Assembly: GCA_902512415.1 (NCBI GenBank) | Contig: CABXJB010000009.1 | Location: 1 to 32,119, forward strand | Direction: 5' to 3' | Length of the DNA stretch: 32,119 nucleotides | DNA from: an uncultured Alphaproteobacteria bacterium | GTDB lineage: Bacteria > Pseudomonadota > Alphaproteobacteria > HIMB59 > GCA-002718135 | Part shown: piece by piece, positions 18,136 through 27,383 of the stretch | How the letters are laid out: every line of letters starts with the position of its first letter | How positions within the stretch are numbered: position 1 is the first letter of the stretch | Position numbers and translations under genes: made by a program | The notes under the pieces: model-generated | Seen by the model: only the letters and a program-made list of their open reading frames with translations | Database searches by the model: none | Told to the model about the DNA's origin: nothing

Positions 18136-18901
18136 AATAATATCTGTCGCAAATCAAAAAGGCGGTGTTGGAAAAACAACCACATCTATTAACTTAGCAA
18201 CCTCCTTATCAGCAGTTGATAAAAAAATATTACTAGTTGATGCTGATCCACAAGGAAACGCAAGTACAGGAATGGGTATTTCTTATGACAACAGAGACCC
18301 AGGCCTATATGATCTGATAGTGAACAGGGAACATGACGAAAAGGCTATTAAAAAAACTATAGTGCCTGGATTAGACATTATTACAGCAAACACTAATCTG
18401 GCCGCTTCAGAGATTGAGTTAGTGGGTGTTGAAAAAAGAGAATTTGTTATTTCCAACATTTTGTCTGAAACCAAAGGTTATGATTTTGTTTTAATAGATT
18501 GTCCGCCAGCGCTAGGACTCTTAACTATTAATTCCTTGGTTGCTTCACACTCTGTTATTGTTCCTCTTCAGTCCGAGTTTTTTGCATTGGAAGGTATTTC
18601 TTCACTAGTAAACTCTATTAAGCTTATAAAAGAAAATTTTAACCCAGGCTTGGCCATTGAAGGAATACTTTTAACAATGGTTGATAAAAGAAACTCACTA
18701 AGCTCTCTTGTAGAAAATGACGTAAGGGATCATTTTGGTGAAACTGTTTATAAAACAACCATTCCAAGAAACGTAAAAGTCTCTGAGGCCCCGAGTCATG
18801 GAAAGCCGGCAATATTATATGATGTTAATTCCGCAGGATCTATGGCATATATAGGCCTTGCTCGAGAAATTATAAAAAAACAAGGCGCGGTAAATGAATA
18901 A
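18128..18901 (+). CDS. parA: Chromosome partitioning ATPase ParA
   Basis: ANQKGGVGKTTTSINLA deviant Walker A, LLVDADPQGNAS, LIDCPPALGLLT. Confidence 0.97.
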   Translation: MSKIISVANQKGGVGKTTTSINLATSLSAVDKKILLVDADPQGNASTGMGISYDNRDPGLYDLIVNREHDEKAIKKTIVPGLDIITANTNLAASEIELVGVEKREFVISNILSETKGYDFVLIDCPPALGLLTINSLVASHSVIVPLQSEFFALEGISSLVNSIKLIKENFNPGLAIEGILLTMVDKRNSLSSLVENDVRDHFGETVYKTTIPRNVKVSEAPSHGKPAILYDVNSAGSMAYIGLAREIIKKQGAVNE

Positions 18902-19727
18902 AGAAAACAAAAAATTAGGCATGGGTCTTGGCGCCCTACTTAATACCAAAAATCAAAACAACAACAACATCAACAAAATTGACATAACAAACATTTATCC
19001 TAACAAAAAACAACCAAGAAAAAACTTTGAAGAAAAAGAAATAAAAGAGTTATCTGAGTCCATAAAAAACCAAGGGCTTATTCAACCAATTGTTGTAAGA
19101 GAGGCCCCTAACAACACTTATGAAATTGTTGCAGGTGAGAGAAGGTGGAGAGCGTGTCAAATGGCAGGTTTACACTCTATTAATTGTGTTGTTATGAGCG
19201 TTGATGAGAAGAATATTTACGAGCTAGCTTTAATAGAAAATATACAAAGAGAAAACCTCAACATAGTAGAAGAGGCACAAGCTTACAAAAACTTAATACA
19301 ACTAAACAACATAAAGAGCGAAGATCTATCAAAAAAAATTGGCAAAAGCTCAAGCCACATATCAAATCTGATTAGAATATTAGAGCTTGATGATGAAATC
19401 CACCAGATGATAATTGATAAGAAAATAAGTATGGGACATGCTAGGGCGCTTATTGGTGTGCCTAACGCTATTGATAAAGCCAGAGAGATATTTGAAAAAA
19501 AATTAAGCGTAAGGGATGTTGAAAAATCAACATCTAAACACAAACAGGTAAGAAAAAAACAAAAAGAGAAAGACCCCAACATATCTGATTTAGAAAAAGA
19601 ACTCTCAGACAAAATTGGATTAAGGACAGAGATTGAGTTTAGTGACAATGGATCAAGCGGCTCTTTAAAGCTTTATTATTCTGACTTAAACCAACTTGAT
19701 GAGATAATGAAAAGACTTAAGAAATAA
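18894..19727 (+). CDS. parB: Chromosome partitioning protein ParB
   Basis: LGMGLGALL N-terminus, IYPNKKQPRKNFEEKEI, IVAGERRWRACQMAG, ALIENIQRENLN, HTH GKSSSHISNLIRIL. Confidence 0.97.
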   Translation: MNKENKKLGMGLGALLNTKNQNNNNINKIDITNIYPNKKQPRKNFEEKEIKELSESIKNQGLIQPIVVREAPNNTYEIVAGERRWRACQMAGLHSINCVVMSVDEKNIYELALIENIQRENLNIVEEAQAYKNLIQLNNIKSEDLSKKIGKSSSHISNLIRILELDDEIHQMIIDKKISMGHARALIGVPNAIDKAREIFEKKLSVRDVEKSTSKHKQVRKKQKEKDPNISDLEKELSDKIGLRTEIEFSDNGSSGSLKLYYSDLNQLDEIMKRLKK

Positions 19728-20649
19728 TTATTTTTTTTAAATTTAAAAAAAACCTAAGCCCAATAACTAAATATAAGTCAGAGTGTTTCCTTACTAGAAG
19801 CTCAACTTTTAAGAGGCTTTTATATATCTTTAACAGCTTATCCTTACTTAATTGGCAATATATTTTTAAAAAAATATCTTTTTCAACAAATAAATATCTA
19901 GGAAACCTTGCTAAAGCAGCCTCTTTATCAGAAGAACCCCTTATTATTTCAAGGTATAATTTAGTAGAGTTTAAAAAAATGTAGAAATCAGAAGTAGAGT
20001 TTATGCTTTTATTAAAGGCGCTTGTTAAAAGCTTATTGTTTTTAAAAATATTAAAGAAAATTTTATTTAGCTCTATTTTATTTTCAACAAATATTATTTT
20101 ATCAACATCTGAGACTAAATCAATTTTGTTGTTAAAAAGAGCTAGGGTTTGAAGCTGCCGAATAAAAGGAACATAGTTATTTTCAAAACTATCAATGATG
20201 TAGTAAAAAACATCAGAAGAGAGCAGCATGTTATTATCTTTAATAAAACAGCTTAAAACAAACTCTTTTGATTTTCTATTAAGCGTATAGCATTCAACAA
20301 CTAAAGCTTCTTTAAGCTTTGTAAACTCAGCCTTTATAGCGTTAGTTTTTTTCCCATTAGGGGAAAAGATTAAAGCGTAATGATCTTTAGGTTTTTTTAT
20401 ATCAAAACTATTTTTATTAACAGGAAAATCAGATAATAAAAATAAAGTTTTTTTTTCTGAAAAAAGGTTGCCAACCACACCACTATCGTGATCGCCTGAA
20501 AAATCTATAAAGAAATTTCTTGTTTTAAAATTACTAATAACGAAATCTTTTACATATGACATAAGAGATTCATCTGACCCGGTGATTAAAATTTTTTTAT
20601 AATAAATCCCCCCCCTGTTGTTTAATAGATTTTCTGGTTTGATTTTCAT
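19717..20649 (-). CDS. holA: DNA polymerase III delta subunit
   Basis: ILITGSDESLM, LFLLSDFP, LLSSDVFYYIIDSFENNYVPFIRQLQTLALF; context lptE/leuS. Confidence 0.85.
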   Translation of the reverse strand: MKIKPENLLNNRGGIYYKKILITGSDESLMSYVKDFVISNFKTRNFFIDFSGDHDSGVVGNLFSEKKTLFLLSDFPVNKNSFDIKKPKDHYALIFSPNGKKTNAIKAEFTKLKEALVVECYTLNRKSKEFVLSCFIKDNNMLLSSDVFYYIIDSFENNYVPFIRQLQTLALFNNKIDLVSDVDKIIFVENKIELNKIFFNIFKNNKLLTSAFNKSINSTSDFYIFLNSTKLYLEIIRGSSDKEAALARFPRYLFVEKDIFLKIYCQLSKDKLLKIYKSLLKVELLVRKHSDLYLVIGLRFFLNLKKIIIS

Positions 20650-21131
20650 TACAAACAGGTTTTGTCATCTGGTATTAGATCAATAAATCTTTGAATGTTT
20701 TTCTTAACACTATTTGTATATAGTTTTTCAAAAGATCTATCTGCTCCAAAGTTATACCCAGCAGACTTAGGTGTGAAAGAAAATGTTGATATAATTTTTT
20801 TACTAAAAATTTTACATTCAACAGTTTTATAAAAAAGATCATAACTAGCCTCTAATGTATAATCTATTTTTTCAGCAACCTGATTCGTTTTTACAACCCT
20901 GTTTTCTTTTTTTTCTAAAAATGTTGTCTTTAGAACATATTCAGAACCTTTGGTTTTTCCAAAATAGGAATACAATTCTCTAGAAAACCTCTCTTCCGTG
21001 CCACCAGGTACCAACAAAACTGTTTTGTCTCTAAGTTGATTTAGTTGGTTGTTTTCTTTCATAACAAACTCAATGTTGCTACAGGAAAAAACAAAAAACA
21101 AAAGAACAAAGCTAATATATTTTTTAATCAT
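20649..21131 (-). CDS. lptE: LPS assembly lipoprotein LptE-like
   Basis: Lipoprotein signal [17 protein letters not shown]; small protein between leuS and holA, the conserved lptE position. Confidence 0.72.
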   Translation of the reverse strand: MIKKYISFVLLFFVFSCSNIEFVMKENNQLNQLRDKTVLLVPGGTEERFSRELYSYFGKTKGSEYVLKTTFLEKKENRVVKTNQVAEKIDYTLEASYDLFYKTVECKIFSKKIISTFSFTPKSAGYNFGADRSFEKLYTNSVKKNIQRFIDLIPDDKTCL

Positions 21132-23644
21132 CGCACAACCAAATTGACAATTTTGTTTTTTACAAATACAGTTTTTATAATCTCCATATTTTCTGTATAT
21201 TTTATTATTTTCGAATCACCCATAACCTTTTTCATAACAGAGTTTTTATCTTCATTATTAAGGATATCAACCAAAGACCTTGTTTTTCCATTAATCTGAA
21301 CCGGCAATTTAATAACACTTTCCTCAAATATTTTTTGGGTCTTTGGCCAACTAGCTGAGGCGCAAAGCCCTTTATTCCCAGACTTGTTCCATATCTCCTC
21401 GCTAATGTGGGGAATAAAAGGGTGGGTTATTATCGCTAAGTTTTGAATAATTTTTATCAACTCTTGTTCAATAATATTTTTCTTAGAGATAAGTGATGAC
21501 AAAAGATTTACATATTCATATATTTTCGCAACCGACTTATTAAAATGAAAACTATCTATGTTTTCAGAAACCTCATTTATAATTTTATCAAACTTTTCTG
21601 TTTGGTTTTTTTTAACATTAGCCGAGTTAGCTTTGTAGTTAATTGATTTTTCAACCAGATCCCAAATTTTGTTTATAAACTTATAAGAGGCAACAACCCC
21701 TGTCTCAGTCCACTCTAAGTCTCTTTCTGGAGGGCTGTCGGACAACATAAACCACCTTGCTGTGTCCGCACCATAAAGATCTATTATTTCTCCAGGGTCA
21801 ATAACATTCTTTTTAGATTTACTCATTTTTTCAATACCCCCAGAAGAGACTAAGTTGTTTTTTTTATCATAAAGTTTTTCATTTTTTTTAATAACATCAC
21901 TGGGCTCAACCCATTCATTTTTAGTGTTTTTAAAAGTTCTATGTGTTACCATTCCTTGTGTAAAAAGACCTTTGAAGGGTTCACTTAAATCTATATAATT
22001 TAAATCTCTTAATGCCTTAGTAAAAAAACGTGAATAAAGTAAGTGTAATATAGCGTGCTCTATACCCCCTATGTATTGATCAACTGGCAACCAATATTTT
22101 ATTTCCTCAATATCAAGCGGCTTATTTAGTTTTGGATTGCAAAATCTTAAGAAATACCAAGATGACTCAAAAAAAGTATCGAAAGTATCAGTTTCTCTTA
22201 TTGCCCTCATTCCTGTTTCAGGACACGTTGTTATTTTCCAGTCCTCTGCACCCTTTAATGATGTAAAGGTTTTTTTTGTTGAGCTATTTTTTGGAAGTAA
22301 TATAGGTAGGTCTTTTTTATCAACAGGCATTACAACGCCGTCTTCTCTATACAAAACAGGAATAGGGCAGCCCCAATACCTTTGTCTAGAAACCCCCCAA
22401 TCTTTTAGTTTATAATTTATTTTTTTTGATCCAATTCCTTTTGTTTCAAAAAAATTTACTATCTTATTTTTAGCACTTTCTACATCTAATCCATTTAAAA
22501 ATTCAGAATTTATTAATCTACCTTCACCGGTAATTGCAGTATCATTAATTTTCCTAGTATCGTTGTCGTTTTCTACAACCTTAATTACATCTAAATTAAA
22601 TTTTTTTGCAAAATCAAGATCCCTTTGATCATGCGCAGGACAGCCAAAAATTGACCCTAGGCCGTAATCCATTAAGACAAAGTTGGCAATATAAACAGGT
22701 ATATTTTTTTTGGTAATAGGGTGCTCAGCCTTTATTTTTGTATTAAAACCCAACTTTTCTTTTTCTGAGTTTGATTTTTTGCACTCTTTTATAAAATTAT
22801 TTATATTAATATCTTTCTTTGAAAGCGTTTCTGCAAGGCGGTGTTGGCAAGAGATTGCTATAAATGTTGCGCCAAAAATTGTGTCAGGGCGAGTTGTATA
22901 TACTTTAATACTATCACCTCTAAACTCTTCGTTTACTATTTTAAAATTTATTTCTGCACCAACTGATTTACCAATCCAGTTCTTTTGCATCACCTTAACT
23001 TTCTCAGGCCATTTTCCTAATTCATCTAAGTCTTTTAGTAGCTCCTCTGAATATTTGCTGGTTTTTAAAAACCATTGCGACAGATGCTTCTTTTCAACCT
23101 CAGCACCAGATCTCCAACCACGACCATCAATCACCTGCTCATTTGCAAGTACAGTATTATCAACAGGATCCCAATTTACTTCCGATTCTTTTTTATAAGC
23201 AAGGCCATTCTTAAACATTTCAATAAAAAACTCTTGCTCATGTCTGTAGTATTCAGGGTGACATGTGGCTAATTCTTTTTTCCAATCAAAAGAAAAACCC
23301 ATGCTTTTTAACTGCCCCTTCATTGTTTTGATGTTTTTATAAGTCCACTCCTCAGGGCTTTTTTTTTCAACAATTGCAGCGTTCTCAGCTGGTAATCCGA
23401 AAGCATCCCACCCCATTGGGTGCATAACATTAAATCCTTTTAGTTTTTTATATCTAGCAACCACATCACCAAGCGTGTAGTTTCTCACATGACCCATATG
23501 AATTTTTCCAGACGGATATGGAAACATTTCTAAAACGTAATATTTATTTTTATTTTTATTTTTTTTTGATTCAAATATTTTTTTTTCTACCCACTCGTTT
23601 TGCCATTTTTTCTCAGCAACTTTATGATTGTATCTTGAAGACAC
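21128..23644 (-). CDS. leuS: Leucyl-tRNA synthetase
   Basis: [66 protein letters not shown] loop. Confidence 0.99.
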   Translation of the reverse strand: MSSRYNHKVAEKKWQNEWVEKKIFESKKNKNKNKYYVLEMFPYPSGKIHMGHVRNYTLGDVVARYKKLKGFNVMHPMGWDAFGLPAENAAIVEKKSPEEWTYKNIKTMKGQLKSMGFSFDWKKELATCHPEYYRHEQEFFIEMFKNGLAYKKESEVNWDPVDNTVLANEQVIDGRGWRSGAEVEKKHLSQWFLKTSKYSEELLKDLDELGKWPEKVKVMQKNWIGKSVGAEINFKIVNEEFRGDSIKVYTTRPDTIFGATFIAISCQHRLAETLSKKDININNFIKECKKSNSEKEKLGFNTKIKAEHPITKKNIPVYIANFVLMDYGLGSIFGCPAHDQRDLDFAKKFNLDVIKVVENDNDTRKINDTAITGEGRLINSEFLNGLDVESAKNKIVNFFETKGIGSKKINYKLKDWGVSRQRYWGCPIPVLYREDGVVMPVDKKDLPILLPKNSSTKKTFTSLKGAEDWKITTCPETGMRAIRETDTFDTFFESSWYFLRFCNPKLNKPLDIEEIKYWLPVDQYIGGIEHAILHLLYSRFFTKALRDLNYIDLSEPFKGLFTQGMVTHRTFKNTKNEWVEPSDVIKKNEKLYDKKNNLVSSGGIEKMSKSKKNVIDPGEIIDLYGADTARWFMLSDSPPERDLEWTETGVVASYKFINKIWDLVEKSINYKANSANVKKNQTEKFDKIINEVSENIDSFHFNKSVAKIYEYVNLLSSLISKKNIIEQELIKIIQNLAIITHPFIPHISEEIWNKSGNKGLCASASWPKTQKIFEESVIKLPVQINGKTRSLVDILNNEDKNSVMKKVMGDSKIIKYTENMEIIKTVFVKNKIVNLVVR

Positions 23645-23649
23645 TTTAC

Positions 23650-24249
23650 TTAACCAGAGGTTAACTTAAGTTTTTTTGCCTTATTAAGAATAACATTTTC
23701 TAACTTTCTACTCTCCTCAATATTTGAAGACATGTTTACCCACTGGTTGTTTTTAAGTAACTGACAGAACGATAGAACTTTTAAATTGTCAGTTTTTAAA
23801 TCCTTGCCATTAATGAAAATATTTAATTTACAACGTTCGCCCAGGTTTGTTTCAGCTGTGTACCAATCTGTAATAATTGTGCCAGCGAAAGGGTCAGTTG
23901 AGGAAAGAGGCATAAAACTAATTGTTTCCAAAGACGCTTTCCACAAATAAGGGTTAATAGGCATTCCTAAGTTTGTTATTTGAGATGATTGCCCACCTTC
24001 TTTTTCTAAAAAAGAAAAGTTAGCCTTTTCACCCATTAAACCACCACCTGTTATAAGTCTGTTTTGAGCATCGGATAAGGCTAGGTCTGGATCTGTTGCT
24101 AGGTTAAAAGGAGTTCCCGATCTTCTCACTATCTCTCCTTTTGTTTGAGCTTTATCCCACATAGCTTTTTTTTCTTCATCAGAAAGATTACTATTACATC
24201 CGAACAAAAAGAATATGAGTGCAGTAACAAAAAAATAAGATTTTATCAT
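23650..24249 (-). CDS. DUF3576-type lipoprotein
   Basis: Lipoprotein signal [41 protein letters not shown]; located upstream of leuS. Confidence 0.82.
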   Translation of the reverse strand: MIKSYFFVTALIFFLFGCNSNLSDEEKKAMWDKAQTKGEIVRRSGTPFNLATDPDLALSDAQNRLITGGGLMGEKANFSFLEKEGGQSSQITNLGMPINPYLWKASLETISFMPLSSTDPFAGTIITDWYTAETNLGERCKLNIFINGKDLKTDNLKVLSFCQLLKNNQWVNMSSNIEESRKLENVILNKAKKLKLTSG

Positions 24250-24292
24250 TTTTTGATAGATATTGTATTGGTGGCAAAAAGTAAAACATAAA

Positions 24293-24321
24293 AAAACGGC
24301 ACTTTAAAAAAGTGCCGTTTT
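24293..24321 (-). terminator. Rho-independent terminator downstream of the porin gene
   Basis: Perfect hairpin AAAACGGCACTTT / AAAGTGCCGTTTT (arms 24293-24305 and 24309-24321) with a T-run on the minus strand, just after the porin stop. Confidence 0.9.
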
Positions 24322-24344
24322 ATAAAAATTAAACTAATCTAAGA

Positions 24345-25406
24345 CTAGAATGACATAGTTGCGCCAACATACCAAGCAGATCCACCATCAGTAGTTGAAG
24401 CGCCTTCGTTGTTTGTGTCAACAGTAGTATATCCAACAACAGCTGATACACCAGAAGCTACAGCGTAAGTTACACTTGCGCCTGTAGAGTCATGTGAGTC
24501 ATCAGTAGTTCCTGCAGTACCGAAAGTATCACTATCTTTTGCTTCACCAGCAGTAACACCTACAGCTAAAGTAAGATCGCCAGTTACATAACTAATACCA
24601 GCCTTCATAACACTACCATCAACTTCTCTATTAGAAGTATCAGTAGAGTCATTTGCTACAAATGAATCACCATCACCGTAACCAACACCAACAGTTAAGT
24701 CACCAGTTACAGCTGAAACACCAATGTTAAATCCACCTTTATCTGAACTTGCTTGAGTACCAGTATTAGCAATTTCACCATCAGCAATACCACCACCAAT
24801 AGTTACTGTAGTATCACCAGCAGTAGTCACGTAAGTAGCACCAATACCCCAAGAGTTTTCAAGTCTTGCAGTAGCAGTTTTAGCAGCACCATTATCAGTA
24901 CTGAAAGAAGCTGATATTTTTAAACCATCAGCCATAAAGTCAGCAGCAGAATGCCACTCAACACCTAGAGCAGTTGAACCAGCACCAAAATCAACACCAG
25001 TTGGTGCGTTATTTGTAGAAGTTCCACCAACACCTTGTTCACCACTTGCGCCAGGTACAGCAACAGCGTGTGTTCCTGCTGAGTTACCAGCATTTAATAG
25101 TTCAAGAGCTGAACCATCAGTAAACGTAAGTTTAATAGCGTTATCATCATCAGCAGATACTGTGCCTTCGTCTACGATTTCAAAACTTGTTGAAATTGTA
25201 GTTCCGCCATCAGTAGTTTCGCTTAAAGAGATATTAAAGTTTGATTGATCCATTACTGTGTTTGAATCAACAGTAGCATCATCAGCGCTTTCAAATTCAG
25301 CACCAACTTTCATACTTCCAGCCATAGTAGCAGTAACTGCATTTGCAACAGATGCTGCACCAAGAGTTGATACTAAAGCAGAAGCCATTAATAGTTCTTT
25401 TTTCAT
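24345..25406 (-). CDS. General porin-like outer membrane protein
   Basis: MKKELLMASALVSTLGAASVANA signal peptide; Gly/Thr/Ser/Asp-rich beta strands; C-terminal aromatic ...YVGATMSF; strong SD AAGGAG at 25412-25417. Confidence 0.85.
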   Translation of the reverse strand: MKKELLMASALVSTLGAASVANAVTATMAGSMKVGAEFESADDATVDSNTVMDQSNFNISLSETTDGGTTISTSFEIVDEGTVSADDDNAIKLTFTDGSALELLNAGNSAGTHAVAVPGASGEQGVGGTSTNNAPTGVDFGAGSTALGVEWHSAADFMADGLKISASFSTDNGAAKTATARLENSWGIGATYVTTAGDTTVTIGGGIADGEIANTGTQASSDKGGFNIGVSAVTGDLTVGVGYGDGDSFVANDSTDTSNREVDGSVMKAGISYVTGDLTLAVGVTAGEAKDSDTFGTAGTTDDSHDSTGASVTYAVASGVSAVVGYTTVDTNNEGASTTDGGSAWYVGATMSF

Positions 25407-25422
25407 AATTACTCCTTTTGAG

Positions 25423-25440
25423 TTAATGAATATTCATTAA
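25423..25440. repeat. Perfect 18-bp palindrome in porin upstream region
   Basis: TTAATGAATATTCATTAA, self-complementary. Confidence 0.85.
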
Positions 25441-25441
25441 T

Positions 25442-25465
25442 TAATGAAAGACTTTTCTTTCATTA
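25442..25465. repeat. Inverted repeat with 10-bp arms in porin upstream region
   Basis: TAATGAAAGA (25442-25451), CTTT loop, TCTTTCATTA (25456-25465). Confidence 0.85.
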
Positions 25466-25561
25466 TTTATGGTATTTATTAAAAATTTGAAAAATGTACA
25501 AAAAAAGCTTAAAAAATTAATAAGTTTATTAAAGAGTGTTGTAAATATACAACAAATTATT

Positions 25562-26200
25562 ATGTTCAATTTTGATAAATACCAAGAAATAAAGAAATAT
25601 ATACATTTTTTAGGTAAAAAAACCCGAATTATAGCCATTTCTAAGAATCATCCCTTGGAAGATGTTGAAAATGCAATATCCTGCGGATTAGACATTTTTG
25701 GAGAAAATAGGGTGCAAGAAGCTAGACTTAAGTTTGAAAATATAAAAAAAAGAAACAGTGAAGTCAAATTACACTTAACAGGACCTTTACAATCTAACAA
25801 AGTCAAACAAGCACTAAAGTTGTTTGATGTTATTCATACCCTTGATAGAATAAAGCTTTTAAAAGAATTTGCAAAATTCTCTGAAATAATTCAAGAAAAA
25901 TCGTTTTTCGTTCAAATTAACACAGGTAAAGAGGTTTCCAAAAGCGGTGTATTTCCTGAAGATGCAAAAAACTTTTTAGATCTGTGCAAGACATACGGCA
26001 TAAAAAATATAAAAGGATTAATGTGTATCCCGCCTGTCAACGAAAACCCAAACAAACACTTCCAAATAATAAACGATCTTACCAAAGAGCTCGGATTAGG
26101 AAGACCAAGCATAGGAATGAGCTCAGACTACATGGACGCTCTCAATCTTGATCCACAATATATAAGGCTTGGAACGGTTTTATTTGGAAAAAGACAATGA
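25562..26200 (+). CDS. YggS-family pyridoxal phosphate homeostasis protein; ATG at 25562 preferred
   Basis: IIAISKNHPLEDVENAI, FGENRVQEARLKF, LHLTGPLQSNKVKQAL, GLMCIPPV, SIGMSSDYMDAL, IRLGTVLFGKR. Confidence 0.94.
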   Translation: MFNFDKYQEIKKYIHFLGKKTRIIAISKNHPLEDVENAISCGLDIFGENRVQEARLKFENIKKRNSEVKLHLTGPLQSNKVKQALKLFDVIHTLDRIKLLKEFAKFSEIIQEKSFFVQINTGKEVSKSGVFPEDAKNFLDLCKTYGIKNIKGLMCIPPVNENPNKHFQIINDLTKELGLGRPSIGMSSDYMDALNLDPQYIRLGTVLFGKRQ

Positions 26201-26793
26201 AAGAATTCTTTCTTTATACTGAAGTACCTATTCAAGGTATTATTAAGGAAATATTTAAAGAATTTGAAATTCACACTATGCCCATTGAAATTATTAAAAA
26301 AAATAATTTTATAAACAAAAACATACTTCTATTATTAAACGAAAGTTTACCAAAAATCTTAAACGAGCAATTTTTTGTAAATAACAATGTGGTAATTTTT
26401 TTTTCAAATCAAAAGGATCAAGATAAAAATGTTAATACAAAAGTATTTAATGGCAATATAAATATTAATAAATTTAAAGATGATGTAACAGACCTTTTTA
26501 TGTCTAAAGATTTTTTTTATAGTGATATAAAAATTTGTGGAGAAAAGATAATTAATACAAAAACAAAAGAAGAGATTTTTTTGACCACAACTGAAAAAAA
26601 TATATTAACTTTACTTATCGAAAGAAATAAGATTGAAAAATTTTTTTTTTTAGAAGATGTTTTAAGTTTAAGAATAGACACTGAAACAAAAACAGTGGAG
26701 AGTCACCTAACAAGGATTAGAAAAAAACTATATAAAATAAACAGTCAAATAAAAATACTATCAAAAGATAACAGTGTTTTTTTAGTATCTTAA
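26197..26793 (+). CDS. OmpR/PhoB-type winged-helix protein with a degenerate receiver-like N-terminus
   Basis: C-terminal EEIFLTTTEKNILTLLIERN...TKTVESHLTRIRKKLYKI resembles Trans_reg_C; N-terminus has LLLLNESLP where receivers have LxxLDxxLP. Confidence 0.72.
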   Translation: MKEFFLYTEVPIQGIIKEIFKEFEIHTMPIEIIKKNNFINKNILLLLNESLPKILNEQFFVNNNVVIFFSNQKDQDKNVNTKVFNGNININKFKDDVTDLFMSKDFFYSDIKICGEKIINTKTKEEIFLTTTEKNILTLLIERNKIEKFFFLEDVLSLRIDTETKTVESHLTRIRKKLYKINSQIKILSKDNSVFLVS

Positions 26794-27383
26794 TTTAAGT
26801 AAGGGTCTGCCATAGAAAAAAATTTTTTTTCAAAACCGCCCTCTTTTTTGTGATCAAAAAACCCCATCTGTATTGTTTCTTCTTCGTTTTTGATTTCTAA
26901 CAACCTCAGTTTAATTGGTTCATTTTCATAAGTCAGCTTTACATTGTAAAAAATTCTATCTATTTCAATTTTTTCACTAACTTCAATCTTGTTATAAGAG
27001 TTTTTTATATTTATTTTTTCTATGTGATCTCTTTTGTTAAACACATCAAAAAAAAATCTAACGTAACTTTTTTTTGTTGCAAAAAAATGAGATTCCCTGA
27101 GTTCATGATTTATATAAGCACCTTTTTTTTCTGACAAGATTATTGTAATTTTTTGAGGTTTTTCATAAACAATTTTTATTCTATTTTTACCAAAAAAAAT
27201 CTTACCTTCTTGAAGGTTATTAGAGCTAGTTTGTATAAAGTTTGCTGAACTATTTTTTAGTTTATCATTATAATTAAAAATTTTATCATGTAAATTTTCT
27301 GCAATTAGGTTGTTAGAAACAAACAAAATAAAAAAGAAAACTAAAAAATTAATTTTTTCTAAGAACTTGTCTTTTACCTGCAT
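26790..27383 (-). CDS. lolA: Outer-membrane lipoprotein carrier protein LolA
   Basis: Signal peptide, SSANFIQTSSNNLQEGKIFFGKNRIKIVYEKPQKITIILSEKKGAYIN; downstream of ftsK. Confidence 0.85.
   Translation of the reverse strand: MQVKDKFLEKINFLVFFFILFVSNNLIAENLHDKIFNYNDKLKNSSANFIQTSSNNLQEGKIFFGKNRIKIVYEKPQKITIILSEKKGAYINHELRESHFFATKKSYVRFFFDVFNKRDHIEKINIKNSYNKIEVSEKIEIDRIFYNVKLTYENEPIKLRLLEIKNEEETIQMGFFDHKKEGGFEKKFFSMADPYLN

Noticed and set aside
22710-23198. Plus-strand ORF of 162 aa opposite leuS
   Set aside because: Antisense to a conserved leuS region; composition reflects the complementary strand, no family recognised.
25441-25638. Short minus-strand ORF over the yggS 5' region
   Set aside because: Low-complexity hydrophobic translation, overlaps the palindromes and yggS; not supported as a gene.
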